Shown piece after piece: positions 1 to 5,244 of a stretch of DNA of 6,222 bases. The position numbers were made by a program, and so were the translations under genes. Below the pieces are notes generated by a model. That model searched no databases, had not been told where the DNA came from, and saw nothing but the letters and a program-made list of their open reading frames with translations. Position 1 is the stretch's first letter. Each line of letters opens with the position of its first letter. The DNA comes from Actinomycetes bacterium (lineage in GTDB: Bacteria > Actinomycetota > Acidimicrobiia > Acidimicrobiales > Palsa-688): assembly GCA_021827225.1 (NCBI GenBank), contig JAKAXG010000276.1, positions 1 to 6,222 on the forward strand, in the 5' to 3' direction.

Positions 1-516
1 CAGACCGTAGGCGCTCGAGAGGAACGACACGGCGTGGCCGGCGGCCGGGGCGTCCACCACGATGCAGTCCGGGGCGCCCGGGGCGCCGGCGGCGATCTGG
101 GTCTCGATCTGCTTCACCTTGCCGAGAACCAGGATGTCCTTGATCCCCGGGACCGCGGTGGCGATGACGTCGAGGGTGCCGGTGGAGGTCAGGCGCCGGC
201 TGATCCGGCGCATGCCCCGGTCCTCCAGGTACTCGACCAGGGCGTCGTCGGGGGTGAGGGTGCGGGCCCTCAACTCCGCCGATCCGGGACCGGCCGCCCC
301 CGCGTCGAGCAGGACCGCCTCCTCGTAGGTGAGGCTGGTGGGGTGGTCGAACAGGGCGGGCAGGCCGCTCTTGCCCTCCACCTCCACGATCAGCACCCGG
401 TAGCCGGCGGCGGCGGCCAGGTAGGCCAGGGCGGCACTCACCGTGGTCTTACCTACCCCGCCCTTGCCGGCCACGATGGTCACCCGGGCCGGCGGGCGGA
501 AAGCTTTGGGATCCAC
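1..516 (-). CDS. ArsA/GET3-type ATPase (N-terminal part, runs off left edge)
   Basis: This is the first 172 residues of a P-loop ATPase of the ArsA/GET3 branch of the MinD/ParA-like family. Directly visible are the deviant Walker A motif GKGGVGKTT (residues 17-25, with the extra signature Lys at 18), the strand VLIVEVEGKSGLPALF (41-56) that follows the P-loop, and a Walker B/switch-like VDAPAAGH (154-161). GTG at 516-514 is chosen because an in-frame TAG lies 24 bases upstream (543-541), a GGGAGGG sits just before it, and the P-loop follows at the usual distance. No arsenite-binding cysteine pair is visible in this part, and actinobacterial members are usually called 'anion-transporting ATPase' only by homology. 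The real substrate is unknown. It is divergent from the WhiB gene. In mycobacteria and streptomycetes two such ATPases lie side by side near a WhiB-like gene, so a second copy may lie just to the left. Confidence 0.9.
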   Translation of the reverse strand, partial: MDPKAFRPPARVTIVAGKGGVGKTTVSAALAYLAAAAGYRVLIVEVEGKSGLPALFDHPTSLTYEEAVLLDAGAAGPGSAELRARTLTPDDALVEYLEDRGMRRISRRLTSTGTLDVIATAVPGIKDILVLGKVKQIETQIAAGAPGAPDCIVVDAPAAGHAVSFLSSAYGL

Positions 517-518
517 GT

Positions 519-525
519 CCCTCCC
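519..525 (-). promoter_or_regulatory. Ribosome binding site of the ArsA-like ATPase
   Basis: On the minus strand GGGAGGG reads from 525 to 519, immediately before the GTG at 516. The core GGAGG is only three bases from the start codon, which is shorter than the usual 5-9. An ATG at 527-525 is out of frame with the P-loop reading frame, so the GTG is still the supported start. Confidence 0.55.
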
Positions 526-556
526 ATGACGGAGCGGCTGCTAGAGGTCGAGATTC

Positions 557-584
557 AGCTTAGAGACCGCCGCAGGATTGAGAA
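557..584 (-). promoter_or_regulatory. Weak candidate promoter for the ArsA-like ATPase
   Basis: On the minus strand TTCTCA (584-579, four of six matches to TTGACA) is followed after 16 bases by TAAGCT (562-557, fits TANNNT). It would place the transcript start near position 550, some 30 bases before the GTG. This is a pattern match only. No other convincing minus-strand promoter was seen between the two divergent genes. Confidence 0.25.
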
Positions 585-606
585 AACGGACAGGAGGCGG
601 CGCGCT

Positions 607-633
607 CCGCCGCCCGGCGACGTCGGGCGGCGG
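607..633. repeat. GC-only hairpin, 10-bp arms
   Basis: Arms 607-616 and 624-633 are perfect inverted repeats (CCGCCGCCCG against CGGGCGGCGG), separated by seven bases. Two more self-complementary blocks follow at once: GGGCCC twice (632-637, 640-645) and CCCCCGGGGG (649-658). No T-run follows on either strand, so a classical terminator is not supported. It lies in the divergent intergenic region, upstream of both candidate promoters. Confidence 0.5.
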
Positions 634-707
634 GCCCTCGGGCCCCAACCCCCGGGGGCAACCTACCCGACTCCCCGGCGCTCCCCACCCAAAAGGGAAA
701 GTGCTGG

Positions 708-731
708 TCAGCGGGGGCGGCAATCCGCTGA
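708..731. promoter_or_regulatory. Operator-like inverted repeat upstream of the WhiB promoter
   Basis: TCAGCGG (708-714) and CCGCTGA (725-731) form a perfect 7-bp inverted repeat with a 10-bp spacer. The half-site centres are 17 bp apart, about one and a half helical turns. The right arm ends 7 bases before the candidate -35 box at 739. As RNA it could extend to 10 pairs with two G-U pairs (705-714 with 725-734). Placement suggests a binding site for a dimeric regulator of the WhiB gene. The regulator is not identified. Confidence 0.4.
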
Positions 732-738
732 TTACCCC

Positions 739-767
739 TTGTCCAATGATTGTGATGGCGCTACGTT
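739..767 (+). promoter_or_regulatory. Probable promoter of the WhiB gene
   Basis: A -35 box TTGTCC (739-744) and a -10 box TACGTT (762-767) are separated by exactly 17 bases. Both fit the vegetative sigma pattern of actinobacteria (TTGNNN and TANNNT). Transcription would begin near 774, leaving an untranslated leader of about 20 bases that holds the Shine-Dalgarno GGGGG at 783-787. The surrounding 30 bases are distinctly less GC-rich than the rest of the window, which supports a promoter. Confidence 0.55.
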
Positions 768-794
768 GCACTTGAAGTTCAAGGGGGATGGCTA

Positions 795-1049
795 GTGAGT
801 GTTGTTCACGTAGAGGAGTTGTGGCAGGTAAAGGCCGCGTGCCGGGGTCCCCACACGTCGCTGTTCTTCCCGCCCTCCCACTTCGAACGCAAAGAGGACA
901 AGGAGTACCGCGAGGCGCAGGCCAAGGCCATCTGCGCCTCCTGCCCGGTGCGCAAGCCCTGCCTGGAGTACGCCCTGCGCATCCGTGAGCCCCATGGCAT
1001 CTGGGGCGGGCTCAACGAAGCGGAGCGCCGGGCCCTCAGCCCCCACTGA
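795..1049 (+). CDS. WhiB-family Fe-S transcriptional regulator
   Basis: An 84-residue WhiB-like protein. The four cluster-binding cysteines are Cys16, Cys47, Cys50 and Cys56 (C-X30-C-X2-C-X5-C), which in this family hold a redox- or nitric-oxide-sensitive [4Fe-4S] cluster. The beta-turn motif GIWGG follows at 68-72. The conserved FFPP (24-27) and IREPHGIWGG segments make the family certain. The C-terminus stops only 12 residues after GIWGG, with one short basic stretch (ERRAL), so little is left for a DNA-binding tail. Family members act largely by binding region 4 of the primary sigma factor. The GTG start is supported by GGGGG at 783-787, seven bases upstream, and by the promoter at 739-767. 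Gene order recalls the wblA/whiB4 locus, but the turn reads GIWGGLNEAERR rather than the GVWGGMTERERR I remember for WblA, so I give no symbol. Confidence 0.95.
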   Translation: MSVVHVEELWQVKAACRGPHTSLFFPPSHFERKEDKEYREAQAKAICASCPVRKPCLEYALRIREPHGIWGGLNEAERRALSPH

Positions 1050-1110
1050 GCCCGTCCCGCCGACGTCCACCCCCGACAGCCGGTATCCCTCACTTGTATT
1101 AACCCGGATG

Positions 1111-1123
1111 TAACCTGCGGTTC
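1111..1123 (+). promoter_or_regulatory. Candidate leaderless promoter (-10) for the hydrolase
   Basis: TAACCT (1111-1116) fits TANNNT and is followed by seven bases and then the ATG at 1124. That is the spacing seen for leaderless actinobacterial genes, where transcription starts at the A of the start codon. No Shine-Dalgarno is present before this ATG, which agrees. A clear -35 box is not visible. The 74-base gap after the WhiB stop leaves room for an independent promoter. Confidence 0.45.
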
Positions 1124-1987
1124 ATGCCGCACCCTTCCGATCCCCACCACCTGGAGTGGCGTTCGGTCACGGTTAGCGGTCGCCGGGTCAATTTCGGGGT
1201 GGGCGGGACCGGCACCCCGGTGCTGTTCCTGCACGGCTGGGCCCTGGGCCGGAGGGCCTACAAGCGGGCCCTCAAGCGGCTGGTGCAGATGGGCTGCCGG
1301 GTGTACGCCCCGGCCCTGCCCGGATTCGGGGGCAGCGCCGGCCTGCCCGCCGGCCACGACCTCGAGGACTACGCCGTGTGGGTGTCCCGTTTCTGCGACG
1401 CCGTCGGGGTCGGGTCCCCGGCCTTGGTGGCCGGCCACAGCCTGGGCGGGGCGGTGGCCGCCCGCTTCGCCCACGACCATCCGGAGCGGGTGGCCCACCT
1501 GGTGTTGATCAACGCCGTGGGCGCCGCGGTCTGGAAGGATGTGGCCGGCGAGGTGCGTTACCTGGCGGAGAGGCCGCTGTGGGGATGGGTGGCCGATTTT
1601 TCCGTGGACATCGCCACCAGCCACGGCGTGAGCCAGACCGTGAGGGCCATCGTGGAGGACGCCGTCCCCAACGTGGTGCGCAACCCTGTGGCGCTGTGGC
1701 GGGCGGCCGGCCTGGCCCGCCGGGCGGACCTGCGGGCCGAGCTGGAGCGCATCCGCAGTGACGGGATCCCGGTCACGGCGCTGTCGTCGGAGGGGGACCT
1801 GATCATCCCGCCGGCCAGCTTCGACGCCCTGTGCCGGGTGCTGGGGGTGGACGGCCGGGTGGTGCCGGGCCGGCACTCGTGGATGCTCGGCCGTCCCGAC
1901 ACCTTCGGGGCGGTCATGGCCGGGCCGGTGGCCGCGGTGGCCGCCGCCGGACGGGCCCCGGCGCTCCGCCCGGCGGCCAACGAGTAG
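1124..1987 (+). CDS. Alpha/beta-fold hydrolase
   Basis: A 287-residue single-domain alpha/beta hydrolase, normal in length for the family. After the first strands comes LFLHGWA (34-40), whose His-Gly forms the oxyanion region. The nucleophile elbow is GHSLGG (104-109) with Ser106. The acid is most likely Asp225 in SSEGDLIIPP, and the catalytic His is His251 in GRHSWML, so the triad is intact. A helical cap lies around 140-205. There is no signal peptide, so it should be cytoplasmic. The C-terminal 25 residues are Ala/Pro-rich and probably disordered. Substrate cannot be told; esterase, lipase, C-C hydrolase or haloperoxidase-like members share this pattern. The start at 1124 has no Shine-Dalgarno but has a leaderless-type -10 in front. 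The Rieske gene begins 14 bases after its stop, so the two are probably co-transcribed and may act on the same compound. Confidence 0.92.
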   Translation: MPHPSDPHHLEWRSVTVSGRRVNFGVGGTGTPVLFLHGWALGRRAYKRALKRLVQMGCRVYAPALPGFGGSAGLPAGHDLEDYAVWVSRFCDAVGVGSPALVAGHSLGGAVAARFAHDHPERVAHLVLINAVGAAVWKDVAGEVRYLAERPLWGWVADFSVDIATSHGVSQTVRAIVEDAVPNVVRNPVALWRAAGLARRADLRAELERIRSDGIPVTALSSEGDLIIPPASFDALCRVLGVDGRVVPGRHSWMLGRPDTFGAVMAGPVAAVAAAGRAPALRPAANE

Positions 1988-2001
1988 CGGCGGGTCGCGA
2001 T

Positions 2002-2313
2002 GTGCCCTGGGTAGCTGTCTGCCGCGTCGATGACATCCCGCCCGGGCGGGGCTGGCCGGTGACCGTGGGGGAGCACCGCATCGCCGTGTTCCGGACCTCC
2101 GGCGGCCTGCGGGCGGTGGACAACCGCTGCTCCCACGTGGGCAACCCCATCGATGACGCCTCGGTGTCGGGTGAGGTGATGACCTGCCCGTGGCACGGCT
2201 GGCGCTACGACCTGCGCACCGGGGACCACCTGACGGTGTTCGGTCACCGCAGCGGGCTGCGGACCTACCCGGTGCGCTCCGACGGGGACCAGGTGCTCGT
2301 CGAGGTCGACTAG
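2002..2313 (+). CDS. Rieske [2Fe-2S] ferredoxin-type protein
   Basis: A 103-residue protein consisting of one Rieske domain. Cluster ligands are Cys43 and His45 in the CSHVG box and Cys62 and His65 in the CPWHGW box, 16 residues apart, with the usual trailing DLRTG (70-74). It has no membrane anchor or Tat signal. It therefore resembles the soluble ferredoxin components of aromatic-ring dioxygenases and the small nitrite reductase subunit NirD, not the cytochrome bc Rieske subunit. The frame stays open upstream into the hydrolase gene. GTG at 2002 is preferred because it gives a normal Rieske N-terminus (PWVAVCRVDDIP), avoids a low-complexity extension, and has a weak GGCGGG at 1989-1994 before it. 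No oxygenase or reductase partner is in the window. It sits between the hydrolase and the PBP gene on the same strand. Confidence 0.9.
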   Translation: MPWVAVCRVDDIPPGRGWPVTVGEHRIAVFRTSGGLRAVDNRCSHVGNPIDDASVSGEVMTCPWHGWRYDLRTGDHLTVFGHRSGLRTYPVRSDGDQVLVEVD

Positions 2314-2316
2314 CCC

Positions 2317-2335
2317 CCGGGAAAAAGGATCCCGG
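2317..2335 (+). repeat. Small hairpin in the Rieske-PBP gap
   Basis: CCGGG (2317-2321) and CCCGG (2331-2335) flank the A-rich loop AAAAAGGAT, four bases after the Rieske stop. The stem is only five pairs and no T-run follows, so at most it is a weak processing or attenuation site. The 78-base gap also holds the palindrome CGGGGCCCCG (2359-2368) and no clear promoter. Confidence 0.25.
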
Positions 2336-2391
2336 CGTGGCGCCGCCCCTGTCACTTCCGGGGCCCCGCCCTGCGCGAAGCTCTAGCCGCC

Positions 2392-4740
2392 ATGACCCTG
2401 GTGCGGCGGATCTTCAAGAGGCTGTTCGGCTCGGTGGTCCTGGCGTCGGTGACCCTGGTCGGGGCCCCGGTGGCCTTCGGGGCGACGGTGCTGGCCGGGC
2501 TGATACTGCTGCCGCTGCCGGCGACCATCCCCCTGCCCAGACCGAACCCGACCATCCAGCCCACGGTCATCTACGACCGCTACGGGCACGTGATCGCCTC
2601 CCTCCAGCAGTTCGACCGGAACGTGCCCTTCACCGACGCCCAGGTCCCGCAGGTCCTGAAGGAGGCGGTCATCGCCGATGAGGACAGCAACTTCTACCAC
2701 GAGGGCGGCATCGACATCCGGGGGATCCTGCGGGCCGCCTGGGCCGACATCCGCAACCAGGCCACCGTCCAGGGCGGCTCCACCATCACCCAGCAGTACG
2801 TGAAGCTGGCCTACACCCACGGCAGCCGGACCCTCTACCGCAAGATCCGGGAGGCCATCCTGGCCAACCAGCTGGCCCGGGAGGCCGACAAGGAGCAGAT
2901 CCTCTACCACTACCTCAGCATCATCTACCTGGGCGACGGCAACTACGGGGCCGCCTCCGCGGCCGAGACCTACTTCCACGTGCCGATCAGCCGGCTGAAC
3001 GCCTCCCAGTCGGCCACCCTGGCCGGGCTGATCCCGGCGCCCAGCGCCCGGGCCCCGGAGCAGCACCTGGCCGTGGCCGAGGTCGGCCGGGAGCTGGTGC
3101 TGAAGAAGATGTTTCAGCAGCACTACCTGACCGCCGCCCAGTACCGGGCGGACCTGGCGGCCAAGCTGGCCATGGCCGGCCCGGGGGCCCCGCCGGGGGC
3201 GACGCTGGTGTACCCGGAGACCCCGGTCCCCACCAGGTTCCCCGACTTCGTGAACTACGTGACTCTGTGGCTGGAGCAGCACTTCTCGCCCCAGGTGCTG
3301 CAGTCGGGCCTGCGGGTGCAGACCACCCTGGACCCGGCGGTCCAGAACGCCGCCTACGCCGCGGTCGACGCCAGCCTCCGCGGCTCGGCCTACCCGGTCA
3401 ACATGGCCCTGGCCTCGGTGCAGCCCCAGACCGGTTTCGTGGAGGCCCTGGTCGGGGGACGCGGCTACGGCGGGACCGGCCCCGGCCAGCAGGTCAACCT
3501 GGCCCTCGGCGGCTGCGCCCCGCCGGTCAAGGGAGCCAAGGTGTACTCGCCGGCCCCGTGCTGGTCGGGGGGCATGATCGGCGGGGGAGGGGCGGGCCGC
3601 CAGCCCGGCTCGTCGTTCAAGCCGTTCACCCTGGCCGCGGCGTTCGAGAAGGGCATCCAGCCCTCCACCGTGTACCACTCGCCGTTCATCTACCAGATCC
3701 CGGGCTGCGTGGTGGCGCCCGGCCAGCCGGCCACGACCTGCCAGGTGCACAACGACCCCGGTGAGTTCGGCGGGCCGCTCACCGAGACGCTGGCCGAGGC
3801 CACCGCCCAGTCGACCAACACGGTGTACGCCCAGGTGGCCGAGCAGGTCGGCTGCCCGAAGATCGCCGCCACCGCCGCCAAGCTGGGGGTGGAGACGGCG
3901 TTCTACTCCACCCCGCCGTTCTACTACTGCGCCACCTACACCCTGGGCGAGCTCGGGGTCTCCCCCCTGGACATGGCGTCGGCCTACGGGGTGTTCGCCG
4001 ACCACGGCCAGCGGGCCGTCCCCACCCCCATCCTCGAGGTCGTCAACGCCCAGGGCAAGGTGCTGGTGGACAACATCAAGCCGCTCCCGAAGACCACCAC
4101 CGTGCTGCCCGCGGCCGTGGCCGACAACGTCACCAACGTCCTGCAGGGGGTCATCACCGGCGGTACCGGCACCACCGCCGCCATAGGCCGCCCGGCCGCC
4201 GGCAAGACCGGCACCACCAACAACAGCAGCGACGCCTGGTTCGTGGGATACACGCCCACCCTTTCGACCGCGGTGTGGATGGGCAACGAGAACAGCGACG
4301 CCACCTCCCTCGGGGCGGTGCGCGGCTGCCTGGTCGGGGGCGGCTGCTACACCGTGGGCCAGGTCTACGGCGCCACCTGGCCGGCCACCACGTGGCGGGA
4401 GTTCATGACCGCGGCCCTGGCCAACGTGCCGGCGACCCCCTTCAGCGCGCCGCCGCCGCTGGTCGCTCCCCGGGCCGCCGCCGCCCTGCAGGGCCCGTCC
4501 ACCCCCACCACCATCCCCATCGAGCCGGGCAGCCCGGCTTCGGTGCAGCCGACGCCGTCCGGCGGTCCCTACACCGTCCCCCCGCCCACCCCGTCGGCGC
4601 CTCCGCCGGTGGTGGCGCCCACCACGACCACCACCGTCCCACCGGAGACCACCACCACCGTGCCCGGCCCGTCGGGCACCACCACCACCGTGCCCGGCGG
4701 CAGCGGACCCGGCCCGCCGTCGGGTGGCTTCGGGCTGTAG
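2392..4740 (+). CDS. Bifunctional class A penicillin-binding protein
   Basis: A 782-residue peptidoglycan synthase combining a GT51 transglycosylase with a transpeptidase. A short basic cytoplasmic stretch (MTLVRRIFKR) precedes a membrane segment at about 12-42. The GT51 motifs are EDSNFYHEGGID (97-108, catalytic Glu97), GGSTITQQYVK (128-138), RKIREAILANQLA (150-162) and YLSIIYLGDGNYGAASAAETYF (174-195). The transpeptidase motifs are SSFK (407-410, acyl-enzyme Ser407), STN (474-476) and KTG (605-607), all intact. It polymerises lipid II and cross-links stem peptides outside the membrane. The C-terminal 100 residues are Pro/Thr-rich with three TTTTVP copies; no PASTA domain is present, unlike mycobacterial PonA2. 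Eight cysteines lie in the exported part. No in-frame ATG, GTG or TTG precedes 2392 back to the Rieske stop, so this start is the earliest possible, although its Shine-Dalgarno is poor. Confidence 0.96.
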   Translation: MTLVRRIFKRLFGSVVLASVTLVGAPVAFGATVLAGLILLPLPATIPLPRPNPTIQPTVIYDRYGHVIASLQQFDRNVPFTDAQVPQVLKEAVIADEDSNFYHEGGIDIRGILRAAWADIRNQATVQGGSTITQQYVKLAYTHGSRTLYRKIREAILANQLAREADKEQILYHYLSIIYLGDGNYGAASAAETYFHVPISRLNASQSATLAGLIPAPSARAPEQHLAVAEVGRELVLKKMFQQHYLTAAQYRADLAAKLAMAGPGAPPGATLVYPETPVPTRFPDFVNYVTLWLEQHFSPQVLQSGLRVQTTLDPAVQNAAYAAVDASLRGSAYPVNMALASVQPQTGFVEALVGGRGYGGTGPGQQVNLALGGCAPPVKGAKVYSPAPCWSGGMIGGGGAGRQPGSSFKPFTLAAAFEKGIQPSTVYHSPFIYQIPGCVVAPGQPATTCQVHNDPGEFGGPLTETLAEATAQSTNTVYAQVAEQVGCPKIAATAAKLGVETAFYSTPPFYYCATYTLGELGVSPLDMASAYGVFADHGQRAVPTPILEVVNAQGKVLVDNIKPLPKTTTVLPAAVADNVTNVLQGVITGGTGTTAAIGRPAAGKTGTTNNSSDAWFVGYTPTLSTAVWMGNENSDATSLGAVRGCLVGGGCYTVGQVYGATWPATTWREFMTAALANVPATPFSAPPPLVAPRAAAALQGPSTPTTIPIEPGSPASVQPTPSGGPYTVPPPTPSAPPPVVAPTTTTTVPPETTTTVPGPSGTTTTVPGGSGPGPPSGGFGL
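4648..4698 (+). repeat. Direct repeat coding the TTTTVPG tail
   Basis: A 21-base unit encoding Thr-Thr-Thr-Thr-Val-Pro-Gly occurs without change at 4648-4668 and 4678-4698, a 30-base period. A third, diverged TTTTVP copy is just upstream (about 4624-4641). Identity at the DNA level suggests recent duplication or slippage, and the copy number may vary between strains. The encoded tail is likely an extended, possibly glycosylated, cell-wall spacer; that role is inference. Confidence 0.6.
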
Positions 4741-4751
4741 CCCGGGGGGAG

Positions 4752-4782
4752 CCGGGTCGCCGACCCTGCGCCCGCCGCCCGG
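4752..4782. terminator. Possible terminator structure between convergent genes
   Basis: In the 50-base gap between two converging stops, CCGGG (4752-4756) can pair with CCCGG (4778-4782). Inside it GGGTC (4754-4758) can instead pair with GACCC (4762-4766) around a three-base loop. A terminator is expected here for both strands, but there is no T-run on either, and GC-rich DNA forms such stems by chance. Confidence 0.25.
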
Positions 4783-4790
4783 TCAGCCGG

Positions 4791-5168
4791 TCACTGGCGC
4801 CGGCGGCTGGCGTGCATGGCGCCGGCCCGGACCAGCACCCGGGTGGTGCTCACCCCGTCACCGGTGCTGGTGACCTCGGTGCGGATGTCGCCCGGCGGAA
4901 GCGCCTCCAGGTCGATGCCCCGGGAGGCCAGCAGGGCGGTGGCGATGAGCCGGGCGTCGTCGGCCACCTCGGGGGTGCCACCCGGGGTGCTCTCGACCAC
5001 GATCCAGTCGGTGTGGGCCACCCGGTTGTAGCGGGTCGGCTGCCAGTCGGCGCGCGCCGGCACCCGGGTGTCCCCACCCCGCTTGTGCTCGGTGAAGACG
5101 CCCCACAGCATGAGCGTCGCCACCATCACCCAGCACGCTGCGAAGCCGACGATCTCTGCTACTCCCAT
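4791..5168 (-). CDS. Small single-pass membrane protein, unknown function
   Basis: A 125-residue protein I do not recognise. Residues 2-25 (VAEIVGFAACWVMVATLMLWGVF in part) form one hydrophobic helix, followed by a positive stretch EHKRGG. This suggests an N-terminal anchor, with the positive-inside rule favouring a cytoplasmic C-terminal part. The soluble part has a compact alternating pattern: DWIVVES (54-60), a helix VADDARLIATALLASRGIDL (68-87), and strands IRTEVTS and STTRVLVRAG (95-101, 107-116), possibly a small alpha-beta fold. The tail is basic (SRRRQ). ATG at 5168 is supported by GGGAGGG at 5178-5172 and by the membrane helix beginning at once. A longer in-frame reading to 5564 is rejected because it crosses the upstream protease-like gene. 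It lies 76 bases downstream of that gene, probably in one operon, and converges with the PBP gene. Confidence 0.8.
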   Translation of the reverse strand: MGVAEIVGFAACWVMVATLMLWGVFTEHKRGGDTRVPARADWQPTRYNRVAHTDWIVVESTPGGTPEVADDARLIATALLASRGIDLEALPPGDIRTEVTSTGDGVSTTRVLVRAGAMHASRRRQ

Positions 5169-5171
5169 GGA

Positions 5172-5178
5172 CCCTCCC
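5172..5178 (-). promoter_or_regulatory. Ribosome binding site of the small membrane protein
   Basis: GGGAGGG reads on the minus strand from 5178 to 5172, with core GGAGG four bases before the ATG at 5168. It decides the start against the longer in-frame reading. It resembles the site before the ArsA-like gene (GGGAGGG close to the start). Confidence 0.6.
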
Positions 5179-5244
5179 GCCGTCAGGCTATCGCGCCTTT
5201 GAGCGGTCCGGCCGGGGCGTCGGCGCTGGGGACAACAGGTCGGT

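Noticed and set aside
34..795. 253-residue plus-strand frame opposite the ATPase gene
   Set aside because: It runs antisense to the P-loop ATPase and through the hairpin region and promoter of the WhiB gene. The translation is Gly/Arg-rich without a domain.
806..1876. 356-residue minus-strand frame across the WhiB and hydrolase genes
   Set aside because: It spans two clearly coding genes and the gap between them, with low-complexity His/Pro/Gly composition and no recognisable motif.
1831..2001. N-terminal extension of the Rieske protein to ATG 1831
   Set aside because: It would overlap the hydrolase by over 150 bases and add a Gly/Arg/Pro-rich stretch unlike any Rieske N-terminus. GTG at 2002 gives a normal domain start.
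2337..2681. Small gene from GTG 2337 with an AAAAAGGA sequence before it
   Set aside because: The ribosome-site-like sequence is tempting, but the frame runs out of phase through the PBP membrane segment and transglycosylase start, and the product is Pro/Gly/Arg-rich with no motif.
2383..4005. 540-residue open frame on the minus strand opposite the PBP gene
   Set aside because: It is the antisense of a gene with all catalytic motifs. Its translation is a Gly/Arg/His/Val-rich sequence without domains, typical of GC-rich shadow frames.
5185..5235. Possible promoter (TTGTCC and TAGCCT on the minus strand) before the small membrane protein
   Set aside because: The two boxes are 39 bases apart, far from the 16-18 needed, and the -10 would put the transcript start on the ribosome site.
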